Below, piece after piece: positions 23,339-31,998 of a stretch of 42,415 nucleotides of DNA (the first letter of the stretch is position 1; the number at the start of each line of letters is the position of its first letter). The notes below the pieces were generated by a model that was given only the letters and a program-made list of their open reading frames with translations, did not search any database and was not told where the DNA came from. Position numbers and translations under genes: made by a program. Origin of the DNA: Candidatus Martarchaeota archaeon (GTDB taxonomy: Archaea; Micrarchaeota; Micrarchaeia; Micrarchaeales; Micrarchaeaceae); the NCBI GenBank assembly GCA_023485505.1, contig JAMCZN010000041.1, forward strand, positions 24,332 through 66,746, in the 5' to 3' direction.

Positions 23339-23779
23339 ATGCCGATAAAGTATAATCTGACAAAGTACGACATGTTAATGGGAAAAGTGAAAAAAATCGC
23401 GACCGCAAAGAAAGAACAGAAAGCAATGACGCCAGAAGAACTCATGAACATGTACAAGGCAATCATAGTGGCATCTTTCGCTTCCGGGCACTCCTGGAAG
23501 ACGTACAAGATACTTACGTCCCAGCCGCAACCTACTGCTATGAACAATCCCGATGTTAAAAACGAGCACGTCGAAGCGAGGAACACCAAGTGGAAGCAGA
23601 TAAGCCCGTTCGACATAGGCGAAATAGCAAAGCTCAGCGTCCAAGACTCGACGTTTTCCGAATGGCTCTTCTATAACGTTGAGCAAGAGCACCACGATGG
23701 GTATAAAAAAGCCTGGATGTCTCTCAATGTGGAATTCAACGAGGCATGTGACGATGTAGAAAGGGAAGAGGCCCGCTAA
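23339..23779 (+). CDS. Hypothetical protein, 146 aa
   Basis: Not recognised. A basic N-terminal half (KYNLTKYDMLMGKVKKIATA, KKEQKAMTPEELMNMYKAII) is followed by a more acidic C-terminus (FNEACDDVEREEAR); all is soluble and probably helical. GGCGAG lies four bases before the ATG. The leader is about 40 bases and holds the hairpin at 23298-23325. That leader is long compared with most genes here and hints at post-transcriptional control. Confidence 0.6.
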   Translation: MPIKYNLTKYDMLMGKVKKIATAKKEQKAMTPEELMNMYKAIIVASFASGHSWKTYKILTSQPQPTAMNNPDVKNEHVEARNTKWKQISPFDIGEIAKLSVQDSTFSEWLFYNVEQEHHDGYKKAWMSLNVEFNEACDDVEREEAR

Positions 23780-23889
23780 AATGCATTTTCTTGTAGTGCA
23801 ATATCTCATTTTGTAGCAAAATAAAATTTAGCCGCAATCCCCCTATTTAAATGTTGATTGTTCAATTACTTTGGTGAAAGGCGATTAGC

Positions 23890-26184
23890 ATGGAAACTCA
23901 AAACACTAATCCTAAATTTGTGATTAAGAGGGACAAATCTAAGGTCCAATTCAACAGTGCGAAGGTCGAGCACGCGATAAATGCTGCGTACGGCGACATT
24001 TACCTGGAAAAGGACAAGGATGAAATGGCCGATTCTGCAAGGAGCGTTACCAGGCAAGTGGTGGAGGAGCTCAGAAAGGTAAACAAGGAGGAGATAAGCG
24101 TCGAAGAGGTGCAGGACATCGTAGAGATGGTCCTGATGAAGACCGATCCTAACGTAGCAAAATCATACATACTATACAGGAACAAGCACGCGGAGATGAG
24201 GGCGTTCAGGCTTTCCCTGGGGATACCTCAGGATGACCTTAAGATACCGTTGAATTCCCTTATAGTGCTTGCCGCAAGGTACCTGCTAAAGGATGAAAAT
24301 GGAAAGATCGTCGAGACCCCGAAGCAGCTGTTCGAGAGAGTCGCAAAGGCGATATCTGCCTCTGAGCTCAAGTACGGAAAGACAGAAGACGAGGCAAAAT
24401 CCATAGAGAAGGAATTCTTCGAGGCAATGACCAATTTCAAGTTCATGCCAAATTCGCCAACTCTTATGAATGCTGGAACAAAGGGTGGCCAGCTTAGCGC
24501 ATGTTTTGTCCTTCCTGTAGGAGACTCGATAGAAGAAATATACGATGCCCTGAAATATCAGGCGCTCGTTCACAAGACGGGAGGCGGCACCGGATTCTCA
24601 TTTTCAAGGCTCAGGCCAAGGAACGATTTCGTCAAAAGCACAAGCGGAGTTGCCTCAGGTCCAATATCATTCATGAAGATATTCGATGCAAGCACAGAGG
24701 AGATAAAACAGGGAGGCAAGCGCAGGGGCGCGAACATGGGAATACTTAGCATAATGCATCCTGACGTGCTTGATTTCATAGTCCTAAAGGAAAAGGAGGG
24801 CACTCTCAGGAACTTCAACATTTCCGTAGGCGTGACCGACGAATTCATGAAAGCGTTAAAGGAGAACAAGGACTACAGCTTGAGGCATCCAAAAGACGGA
24901 AAGCCGGTGGCGAAGCTCAACGCAAGGGCGGTCTGGAACCTTATAGTCACCATGGCATGGAAGACAGGGGATCCGGGACTCATATTCCTTGACAGGATGA
25001 ACTCCAGCTACTCGAATCCGGTTCCAAAGCTTGGCCCGATAGAGTCGACAAATCCATGCGGTGAGGTCCCGTTGTATCCGTTCGATTCGTGCAACCTCGG
25101 TTCAATAAACCTGGTTAAGATGGTAAAGAAGACGGACCACCATTACGAGGTGGACTGGGACGAGCTGAGAAGATACACAAGACTCGCGACAAGGTTCCTT
25201 GACGACGTGGTTGATGCAAATTCATATCCATTGCCACAGATAGACCAGGTGAGCAGGCAGATAAGAAGGCTAGGACTTGGGGTAATGGGCTGGGCAGATC
25301 TATTGATAAAGCTTGGAATAAGATATGACAGCAACGAGGCTCTCGCGCTTGCGGAGAAGGTTATGCAGTTCATAACGGAGAATGCAAGGAAGATGAGCGA
25401 GGAGCTCGCGGAGGAGCGAGGTCCATTCCCTCTGTTCAAGGACAGCATATGGGCAAGGCTCGGCTACAAGCCATTGAGGAATGCCACTGTCACAACCGTG
25501 GCACCAACAGGCACGATAAGCATAATAAGCGGAGGCTGCTCACAGGGCATAGAGCCGATATTCTCAGTGGTATACCTAAGGAACGTTAGGGACACAATAG
25601 GATCTAACCTGATAGAGGTAAACAACGAGTTCGAATCTTATTCGCTTGAGCATAACTTCTACAGCGAAGAACTGATGCAAAAGCTGGCCAACAAGGTCTC
25701 AATACAGGATGTTGATGAGGTTCCGGAGAAAGTAAGGAGGGTATTTGTCACGGCATTCGACATATCCCCGGAATGGCATGTCAAGATGCAGGCCGCATTC
25801 CAGAAATACACCGATAACGGAGTATCAAAGACGATAAACTTCCCAAGCTGGGCAACGCCTCAGGACATAGAGCGGGCTTATGAGCTTGCGTGGGACCTCA
25901 ACTGCAAGGGCATCACAGTATACAGGGACTCATCAAAGACCATACAGGTGCTGCAAGCGGTGAAGAGCGAAAGCGCACAGCGCGGCCTTGATTCGATAAA
26001 GCAGGCTCACGAAAAGAAAAACGAAGCAGCAAAAGCGGTCAGCATGGCAACGATAATGAGTTCTGCGCAGACATATACCCTTACTACCGATGAACAGGTC
26101 AGGTGCCCAGAATGCGGTACCGGCATGATATCTGGTGGAGGATGCTTCACCTGCCCAAAATGCGCTTATAGCAAGTGCGCCTAA
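23890..26184 (+). CDS. nrdJ: Class II (adenosylcobalamin-dependent) ribonucleotide reductase
   Basis: A 764-residue enzyme making deoxyribonucleotides from ribonucleoside diphosphates, using a B12-generated thiyl radical. Residues 8-95 are an ATP-cone (FVIKRDKSKVQFNSAKVEHA). The catalytic core has redox C205 (LSACFVLPV) and C401 (DSCNLGSINL), the thiyl/acid-base motif N388-P-C390-G-E392, and VAPTGTISIISGGCSQGIEP. The C-terminus ends in a cysteine-rich zinc ribbon (CPECGTGM ... CPKCAYSKCA), typical of class II enzymes. No NrdB-type gene is nearby. ATG 23890 is preceded by two ribosome-binding-like sequences (GGTGAA and GGCGAT). A TATA (tatttaaatg) lies near 23850. Its end overlaps the convergent next gene. 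Confidence 0.96.
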   Translation: METQNTNPKFVIKRDKSKVQFNSAKVEHAINAAYGDIYLEKDKDEMADSARSVTRQVVEELRKVNKEEISVEEVQDIVEMVLMKTDPNVAKSYILYRNKHAEMRAFRLSLGIPQDDLKIPLNSLIVLAARYLLKDENGKIVETPKQLFERVAKAISASELKYGKTEDEAKSIEKEFFEAMTNFKFMPNSPTLMNAGTKGGQLSACFVLPVGDSIEEIYDALKYQALVHKTGGGTGFSFSRLRPRNDFVKSTSGVASGPISFMKIFDASTEEIKQGGKRRGANMGILSIMHPDVLDFIVLKEKEGTLRNFNISVGVTDEFMKALKENKDYSLRHPKDGKPVAKLNARAVWNLIVTMAWKTGDPGLIFLDRMNSSYSNPVPKLGPIESTNPCGEVPLYPFDSCNLGSINLVKMVKKTDHHYEVDWDELRRYTRLATRFLDDVVDANSYPLPQIDQVSRQIRRLGLGVMGWADLLIKLGIRYDSNEALALAEKVMQFITENARKMSEELAEERGPFPLFKDSIWARLGYKPLRNATVTTVAPTGTISIISGGCSQGIEPIFSVVYLRNVRDTIGSNLIEVNNEFESYSLEHNFYSEELMQKLANKVSIQDVDEVPEKVRRVFVTAFDISPEWHVKMQAAFQKYTDNGVSKTINFPSWATPQDIERAYELAWDLNCKGITVYRDSSKTIQVLQAVKSESAQRGLDSIKQAHEKKNEAAKAVSMATIMSSAQTYTLTTDEQVRCPECGTGMISGGGCFTCPKCAYSKCA

Positions 26185-26861
26185 GGCTCGTGGTGGCCAA
26201 TATCATTGGATATTATCTCCAAATGGGCTTCTACAGCGGCAATGGTAATAGAACTTTTCATTACATTTAGTATCAGTTCTAGCGTGTTGTAGACATCATC
26301 AGGATATGCATTCCTTTCGATCAATGTTTTTAGTATGTTATCAATGCTCTTAAAGATCCTTACGCTTCCATCCTTTGCCTCTGTTTTGCTTAGCTTAGTG
26401 CCCATCGCAAAACTATCATACTCTTTAAGTATGTCTGCAACGTCTTTAATCACGCTGGTCCTTTCACCGATATTTTCAAAACCCATCACGGTCTCAAGCA
26501 GCTGCGCCACCACGGACCCACCAAAGAAATCAACCCTCTTCGGCTCTTTTTCTGTCCTTATCATTTCCACAGGTGCGCTGGAATCGGAATGTGGTTCTGC
26601 GCTTTGCGGTTTCGTTTCTGTTTCCAGTTCCCATCTGTTTATTCCGGATGTGCTCGCGTAAATAGTTTTAAGCGCGTCAACGCATTCCGGAACTGCAAGC
26701 GCATTCTCATCCCCGTATACCTCTCCAAACACGTCAAGGAACTTCTGCGAAATGTCACTTCCAAACAGTTTTAGGAATCCAGCAGAGCTTCTGCTAGTGT
26801 TATTAAACAGCTGTGCTAGATTGCCTCTAAGAGCTTCGTTGTCTATTGATGCAGTTGCCAT
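26181..26861 (-). CDS. Hypothetical protein, 226 aa
   Basis: Not recognised. An all-helical N-terminal part (LAQLFNNTSRSSAGFLKLFG, ISQKFLDVFGEVYGDENALA) and a helical C-terminal part (IFKSIDNILKTLIERNAYPD, VYNTLELILNVMKSSITIAA) flank a Pro/Glu-rich linker (about 80-108). It may be an adaptor or scaffold; no catalytic motif is visible. Its stop overlaps the stop of nrdJ by four bases on the opposite strand. The promoter carries TTAAATATCAGGA at 26886-26898. Confidence 0.6.
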   Translation of the reverse strand: MATASIDNEALRGNLAQLFNNTSRSSAGFLKLFGSDISQKFLDVFGEVYGDENALAVPECVDALKTIYASTSGINRWELETETKPQSAEPHSDSSAPVEMIRTEKEPKRVDFFGGSVVAQLLETVMGFENIGERTSVIKDVADILKEYDSFAMGTKLSKTEAKDGSVRIFKSIDNILKTLIERNAYPDDVYNTLELILNVMKSSITIAAVEAHLEIISNDIGHHEP

Positions 26862-26885
26862 AGTTCCACGAATAACCCTAAGTTA

Positions 26886-26898
26886 TCCTGATATTTAA
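26886..26898 (-). promoter_or_regulatory. Shared promoter element TTAAATATCAGGA (copy 3)
   Basis: Twelve of 13 bases match the copies at 19945 and 21629, on the minus strand, 24 bases before the ATG at 26861. Confidence 0.65.
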
Positions 26899-26908
26899 AG
26901 GTGCATGC

Positions 26909-27802
26909 CTACTTGGTAAGCACTTCGCAGCCATCCTTTGTGACCAGCACTTCCGCCTCTGCCTGGGTAATCATACCGGAGCCAACGAGCATCGGATACT
27001 GCTGTATTGAACCGCTTCTAAGAAGATCCCTTATGGCAAGATAAAGCTTGAACTTGTCGCTTATCACGTTTGAAAGCCATCTCACTGCAAAAGGTTCGCT
27101 TCCATATTTTTCAGATATCTCCTTGAGGACCTTTCTTGAATCTGGGGAACGGACCAATCCCTCACCAGCGAATCCGTAGATCTCGCAGACATCGCTTTCC
27201 ACTATCAGGTCTCTGTTTCCGCTGGTCGCGAATGGCTCTATGGCAACCGTCATGCCCTCTTCAAGCACCGTATCGTCCCCATTGTAATAATTTGGTACAA
27301 ATATGTCCGAATGCAGTTCATGGACCTTTACCAGATGGCCGCCAAGGTTCCTTATAGGGCTGAATCCCATGCTCTCTATCGTATCCTCTATAACTTTTCC
27401 TATTTCCTTTACCGCAACCCCGTGTCTTATTGTCGCGATTGCATTTTCAAGTGCCTTTTTCGATGCGTCTACCAGCTTTGCATTCTCTTCCGAAAGGTCT
27501 ACCGTGACTGCGCAATCTCCAAGGATTCCATCCTTTGCAACGCCAAAGTCGACCTTTACGATATCATTCTCCCCAAAAACCTTCTCATCTGACAGTGTTG
27601 GCGTATAGTGCGCGGCCTCCTCATTTACCGAAAGATTAATTGGAAAAGCGCATCCGAAACCGTTGTCCTTTACAAAAGATTCGACCTTCTGCGCGACATC
27701 CAAGAGCTTTGCTCCCGGCTTCACCATGTCTCTGGCCATAAGCAGTGCCTTGTAGGAGAAGCTCCCGACCTCTCTTGTCGTTTTTATGTCAATTTCCTCC
27801 AT
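26909..27802 (-). CDS. map: Methionine aminopeptidase, type II
   Basis: A 297-residue enzyme removing the initiator methionine from new proteins. The dimetal ligands are visible: D85 (VKVDFG), D96 (LGDCAV), H156 (LGGHLVKVHELHS), E189 (VAIEPFAT), and a C-terminal Glu in the AEAEVLVTKDG segment. The substrate histidine is H65 (EEAAHYTPT). The insert of about 60 residues between HELHS/IEPF and the final Glu region is the type II helical subdomain, as expected in archaea. It is transcribed in the same direction as, and 19 bases after, the pilin-like LamG gene. Confidence 0.95.
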   Translation of the reverse strand: MEEIDIKTTREVGSFSYKALLMARDMVKPGAKLLDVAQKVESFVKDNGFGCAFPINLSVNEEAAHYTPTLSDEKVFGENDIVKVDFGVAKDGILGDCAVTVDLSEENAKLVDASKKALENAIATIRHGVAVKEIGKVIEDTIESMGFSPIRNLGGHLVKVHELHSDIFVPNYYNGDDTVLEEGMTVAIEPFATSGNRDLIVESDVCEIYGFAGEGLVRSPDSRKVLKEISEKYGSEPFAVRWLSNVISDKFKLYLAIRDLLRSGSIQQYPMLVGSGMITQAEAEVLVTKDGCEVLTK

Positions 27803-27821
27803 GCAATCGCTCTAAAGTGCC

Positions 27822-28682
27822 TTAAGGTGTAGAATATCCGTTTGTCCAGGAACCCGTGTATATCACGTTGTTCGGCGTTCCGTTGTTTCCATTTCCGCTG
27901 TAATCGTCGGCATTTCCATTAAGCGGCCACCACCCCACCAGGTACTGGAGGTTTATCGGAGCCGCGCCTATGCCTGCCGCATACTGGTTGGTTATCTCCT
28001 GTTGTGAAAGTGTTATATTGTAAACCTGTATGTTGGCCATTAACCCATCAACATTGTACTGGTTGCCGGTATAATCTCCAAAATCGAGAGTTTCGCTGCT
28101 TGAGCCCCATGGCGCCACGGTTATCGGAGCTGGGCTGTCTCCGAGCGCGCCTCCGTTTACTGAAATGAAGCCATTGCTCCCGACTGTGCCTTCTACCGCT
28201 ATGAAGCTCCATTGGTTTTGCGTTGTCGGTGTTCCATATATCCATCCCAATCCATTTGGCGAGTATTCGGTGGCCCATCCTATCTGGAATGCCTGTACTG
28301 GTGTCGTTGTTAAAGCGACCCCCAGCCAATTAGTGCTGGCTGTCGGCTCAAACCACATCGTTATAGTATAACTGTTGCCTGTTGCCGGTGCAACGGCTGG
28401 AACAGAAGCCATGATGTTTGATGAGGCAGATGCGCTGAACTGTGCGACATATTGGGGCAGTTCCCCATTGCAGCTTCCCTCAAGGCTTTTTATTGCGCCG
28501 TTCTGAACAACTTTGCACGAGCCCGGCTGCGCCTTTGGGGCAAACGTATTTGGATTGAAGACTCCCAATTCAAAAAGCATGAAAAGCACCAACCCTATTA
28601 TAAGAATCGCCCAGCTATAGCTCATCAGGTATTCCATTGCGCTCTGGGATTTGTGTTTTTTATCAGTTCTGCTCCTGGTCAT
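27822..28682 (-). CDS. Class III signal peptide (pilin-like) protein with LamG-type domain
   Basis: A 286-residue exported protein. The N-terminus has a basic leader followed by QSAMEYLMSYSWAILIIGLV, a class III (type IV pilin-like) signal: cleavage before Q, E at +5, then a hydrophobic assembly helix. The rest is a LamG/concanavalin-like beta sandwich: ITMWFEPTAS, QWSFIAVEGTVGSNGFISVN, VDGLMANIQVYNITLSQQEI, VGWWPLNGNADDYSGNGNNG. Such proteins bind glycans or form surface filaments. A type IV pilin-like glycan-binding structure on the cell surface is the best guess. Similar signals are widespread in Micrarchaeota, which supports the assignment of the organism. Confidence 0.88.
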   Translation of the reverse strand: MTRSRTDKKHKSQSAMEYLMSYSWAILIIGLVLFMLFELGVFNPNTFAPKAQPGSCKVVQNGAIKSLEGSCNGELPQYVAQFSASASSNIMASVPAVAPATGNSYTITMWFEPTASTNWLGVALTTTPVQAFQIGWATEYSPNGLGWIYGTPTTQNQWSFIAVEGTVGSNGFISVNGGALGDSPAPITVAPWGSSSETLDFGDYTGNQYNVDGLMANIQVYNITLSQQEITNQYAAGIGAAPINLQYLVGWWPLNGNADDYSGNGNNGTPNNVIYTGSWTNGYSTP

Positions 28683-28888
28683 CAGTAGCTATTGAAAAGC
28701 AAGGTTTAAAGGGATTAGCGAAAATGGCGTTAAGAACCGCGTTATCCATATGCCTCTTATAGGTCTTTGATGAGTCGGACAGTTATCGATCCTTCTAAAA
28801 TGGAATGATCCGATTGCGAACCTTCCAAGGAAAAACCATCCCATTGAGACCAGCGCATCCATTCCCGCCCATTTTCAGATATTTAGCG

Positions 28889-31327
28889 CTATAACCTGCT
28901 CTGCTTGCCCTTGTTCTTCAGTTCCTCTTCGGTGAAGTCGAGCTCCTTCAGTATCCTCATCGTAGCCGGAAGGACCTGGTGATTTATGTAATAGTCCGGA
29001 TCGTAATCCTTTGCAAACTCCTCGAGTTCCGCCCTTTCGGATACCGATGTGCCATGCCTTGTCACGACATAACCTATGAGCGAATGCTCCACTTCATCCC
29101 TTGTCTTCTGGCCCCGTTGCACCGCCTTTTTTGCAGCTGCGACCTCCGGGGACATTGTGTCGTATGAATCTATCCCCTTTCTGAGCTGCGTGTTTATCAC
29201 CAGCTCGCTTATCGGCACCTTTCCCTCGCGCAATTCGTCTATGACATTCCTGACTATCGCAGCGGCGCTGTCCTTTGAGCCCTCTTTCAATATGGTTTCA
29301 AGAACCCTCCTCTGTGTCTCCCTTGCTATCTTTGACCAGTCCCTTCTTACGAGTTCAAATCCGCGTATCTTGATCCTTCCCGATTCTGCTATGAGCGCAT
29401 ACTTCTTCTTCGCTCCTGCAACTCCCTTTTCCGTCTTTTTGCCAACAAATACTCCTCTTGTGTAGAAGTCCTCAAGCTCCAGCTCCATGCTTTCCGGCAG
29501 TTTCTTGTTTTCCCCTTTCATGAACTCTATTGCTTCGTCTTTTGTGTGGTTTTCCAGAAGCACCACTATTGAATCGGTATCGCTGTACAGGACCCTGAGC
29601 CCGAAAGCCTCAGAATCGGCTATGGTCTGCTGTATGTACTGCCTTCCATATGCGGTAACGCTTGCTGCGCAGTCCCTGGAGTAATATCTTGACCTTGCAT
29701 AACCCAGATAGCCATAGAAGGAGTTGGACACTATCTTGAGCGCAGTCGTCCTTGCGCCAAGCTCTATGTTGCCCGGGTCCTTCTTGAACAGCTTCTTTAC
29801 CACTGACCTTTGGTCTATCAGCAGCTTTAGCACCACGGGCATAACGCTTTTCCTTTTTTTGTCGAATTTCGTCCCTATTGGGGATTCATAGTACTCTTCA
29901 CATTCGGCGCATATGGAAGACGGGTCTATGTTGTGGGATATGATTATCGAGGGATACATGCCCCTAAAGTCGAATATCGCAAGATTGCTGTATATTCCCG
30001 GATCTGGCGTCTTCACGTACGCGCCCTCTATCGGGTTTGCTTCGCGGACCTTCATCTCCATCTCATTTGGCTTGTTCGGGATTATTTCATTGAACTCCTG
30101 CGCATATCTCATAAGCGTAAACTCCACGAGTTGCCCCGGCGTAGAGACCGCGACATCAGTAAGCATGTCTCCCGTGACCTTTGAAAGCTCTATCACTATC
30201 GGGGTTACGGTATTGTAGACCTCCATTAGCGCATCTGAATCGTTTAGGTTGTACGTTGCAAGTTCCTCCAGTTCCTTGGAACTGCCGTCCCATAACTTCC
30301 AGATGAACTTCTTTTCAACCGTTACCTTCTTTCCCGGGCTTATCGCCTCATATACATTCTTCAGCGTATAGCTGTTGAGCTTTAGTATCCGTTCAGAAGC
30401 GCCCACAGTGGCAACGAACCTTGTGACGAGATAAGCGTCAACGTGCACCCTTCCGGATATCTTTACCCTATCAACCAGGCCATGCCTCTCTATCCTCGTT
30501 CCCCCGACAAACCTGCCAAGGTCAAACTCTAGGCCCAGCCTTCTTGACCTGTCTGAAAGATACCTGATATCGAAGTTTGCGGAGTTGTAGCCCGTGATTA
30601 TGTCTATGTCAAGATCGTTTACGATCTGCACAAACCTCTTTATCATGGCTTTTTCGTTTTCAACCACCTCGACGAATTCCTTCTCTATGTTCTTGTAAGT
30701 TATGACTCCCTTCCCTGTTTTTCCGTTTGCGACATAGGAATAACTTATCATTATCACAGGATCCGTGTCCGGCCTCGTGATGACCAGCGGGTTGTAAACC
30801 TCTATATCAAAGCACAGAAGATTTGTGTCGATCTTTGGTTTCTTTTCCTCATCAATCTTCTTTATAGAAACTAAAGAAAGCCTTCCGTTGTCATCCTTGA
30901 ACTGTATCGAGTATGGCGTAAATGGAAACAGCCCGGAATTGAGCATATACCTCTTTGCGAACGGTATGTCATATTCGTAACAATTTCCAAACTTTAGCAA
31001 TGAGTCTGCGAGCTTTGGCACTTGTATCGGCGCCCTCGTATAAACCTTGTAGGAATTTGCTTTTTTCCCGAACAGCGTGAGCTCGCCCCCCTCAACGTTT
31101 GTCGGCTTTATGACAGATGAGCCGTCAAATGCGGTAAGCTCCATCATCTCCTCTTTTTTCATTTCCTTGCTTGGGACAAAAACGAAGTACGGCTTGAAGT
31201 CAGCATCGAATATGTCATATGCCTTCCCGTCAGAGCCCTTCACGGTAAGCCTTATCTGTGCCGTGTCTCCCGTGGACAAGTAATCAACGTCTAGTATAAT
31301 TCCGTCTATGCTGGAAATGCTGCTAAT
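28889..31327 (-). CDS. polB: Family B DNA polymerase, probable ATT start
   Basis: A replicative-type archaeal DNA polymerase with proofreading; 812 residues from the ATT at 31327. The exonuclease motifs are FDIEVYNP (about 173-180), NSANFDIRYL and YNLNDSDALME. Polymerase motif A is DFRGMYPSIIISHNIDPSSI, B is KIVSNSFYGYLGYARSRYYS, and C is LYSDTDSIV. KKKYALIAESG also matches the family. The only standard start, TTG 31279, would cut off GIILDVDYLSTGD, which aligns with the conserved first strand (ILDTDYIT in Thermococcus). ATT 31327 lies three bases after GGGTGAT and follows a TATA (gatatatcat, about 31359-31368) at leader distance. TTG 31279 has a weaker GTTGAT. Confidence 0.95.
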   Translation of the reverse strand: MSSISSIDGIILDVDYLSTGDTAQIRLTVKGSDGKAYDIFDADFKPYFVFVPSKEMKKEEMMELTAFDGSSVIKPTNVEGGELTLFGKKANSYKVYTRAPIQVPKLADSLLKFGNCYEYDIPFAKRYMLNSGLFPFTPYSIQFKDDNGRLSLVSIKKIDEEKKPKIDTNLLCFDIEVYNPLVITRPDTDPVIMISYSYVANGKTGKGVITYKNIEKEFVEVVENEKAMIKRFVQIVNDLDIDIITGYNSANFDIRYLSDRSRRLGLEFDLGRFVGGTRIERHGLVDRVKISGRVHVDAYLVTRFVATVGASERILKLNSYTLKNVYEAISPGKKVTVEKKFIWKLWDGSSKELEELATYNLNDSDALMEVYNTVTPIVIELSKVTGDMLTDVAVSTPGQLVEFTLMRYAQEFNEIIPNKPNEMEMKVREANPIEGAYVKTPDPGIYSNLAIFDFRGMYPSIIISHNIDPSSICAECEEYYESPIGTKFDKKRKSVMPVVLKLLIDQRSVVKKLFKKDPGNIELGARTTALKIVSNSFYGYLGYARSRYYSRDCAASVTAYGRQYIQQTIADSEAFGLRVLYSDTDSIVVLLENHTKDEAIEFMKGENKKLPESMELELEDFYTRGVFVGKKTEKGVAGAKKKYALIAESGRIKIRGFELVRRDWSKIARETQRRVLETILKEGSKDSAAAIVRNVIDELREGKVPISELVINTQLRKGIDSYDTMSPEVAAAKKAVQRGQKTRDEVEHSLIGYVVTRHGTSVSERAELEEFAKDYDPDYYINHQVLPATMRILKELDFTEEELKNKGKQSRL

Positions 31328-31330
31328 CTT

Positions 31331-31337
31331 ATCACCC
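31331..31337 (-). promoter_or_regulatory. Ribosome-binding site ahead of the ATT start of polB
   Basis: GGGTGAT is followed by AAG and then ATT (31327-31325), the standard three-base spacing. It lies about 25-30 bases downstream of the TATA-like gatatatcat. Confidence 0.7.
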
Positions 31338-31429
31338 GTGCCCAGAGAAAAGGCTATGATATATCTCTATTGGCAAAATATTAAAGAGAAGGGTTAAAAC
31401 GGAAAAATAGAAGAAAAAGGGCCGTAATT

Positions 31430-31867
31430 TTAGCCCTCCTGTATCTTTGTCGTGCTTATTACCAGAGGCGGTATAAGGCCAAGGGCATATGCGACAAGCG
31501 TTCCAGTTGCGCTGCACCTGAAGTTGAGGCCGTTTATTATTTCCTCTGCAACATCAACTGGCAATGTCTTCTTGTCGTTCCAGCTCTTCATTATGGCGCT
31601 TACCTTGTCCTTTGAGTCAGTAAGCTCTACCGTGCCTCCAAGCTTCAACGTACCTACGTTCTTCGCGTCTTTTGCGTCTCCCTCGTGGTAATCCGCAAGG
31701 AACGTGTATCCTATCTTCACCTTAGTGCCATCTACATTGACCGTATCAAGGCTTATATTGAGTTTTGGAAACCTCTGCTTTGCTAAAGACTCTGTAGACG
31801 TTATCTTTCCTTCTACGCTGGATATTGTGAATCCCGTTATCATTGTATCACTCGCTTTGTTTGCCAT
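31430..31867 (-). CDS. SecB-like protein, 145 aa
   Basis: A small soluble protein. FPKLNISLDTVNVDGTKVKI, the acidic ADYHEGDAKDAK turn, LKLGGTVELTDSKDKVSAIM and the long final helices (PVDVAEEIINGLNFRCSATG, LVAYALGLIPPLVIST) follow the strand-strand-helix order of SecB-like chaperones. SecB-like proteins are known in some archaea (for example MJ0357). A role holding unfolded proteins is inferred from fold pattern only. The TATA box (gtatttaaag, about 31888-31897) lies about 25 bases from ATG 31867, so the transcript is probably leaderless. Confidence 0.55.
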   Translation of the reverse strand: MANKASDTMITGFTISSVEGKITSTESLAKQRFPKLNISLDTVNVDGTKVKIGYTFLADYHEGDAKDAKNVGTLKLGGTVELTDSKDKVSAIMKSWNDKKTLPVDVAEEIINGLNFRCSATGTLVAYALGLIPPLVISTTKIQEG

Positions 31868-31998
31868 ACTAATTACTCAAGAAGCTTTAAATACCTCTCG
31901 AATTAGCGGATTTCTAAAAGAATTTTAGAGACAATGGTATACAATCCAAAACCTATTAATATGAGATGGGGCTTCATCTTTTCACTTGTGTGTGTTTT

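Noticed and set aside
28766-28810. TGATGA box-C-like sequence, possible C/D box sRNA.
   Set aside because: No matching D box (CTGA) or C'/D' pair at suitable distance.
28689-28844. A 51-residue open frame on the minus strand in the gap between the LamG gene and polB.
   Set aside because: No ribosome-binding site, unnatural Arg/Phe-rich composition, no recognisable motif; likely chance in a 206-base gap. The gap otherwise shows only a TATA-like element for the LamG gene.
31277-31279. TTG as the polB start.
   Set aside because: It removes the conserved N-terminal strand and lies far from the TATA box; kept only as an alternative, since GTTGAT stands three bases before it.
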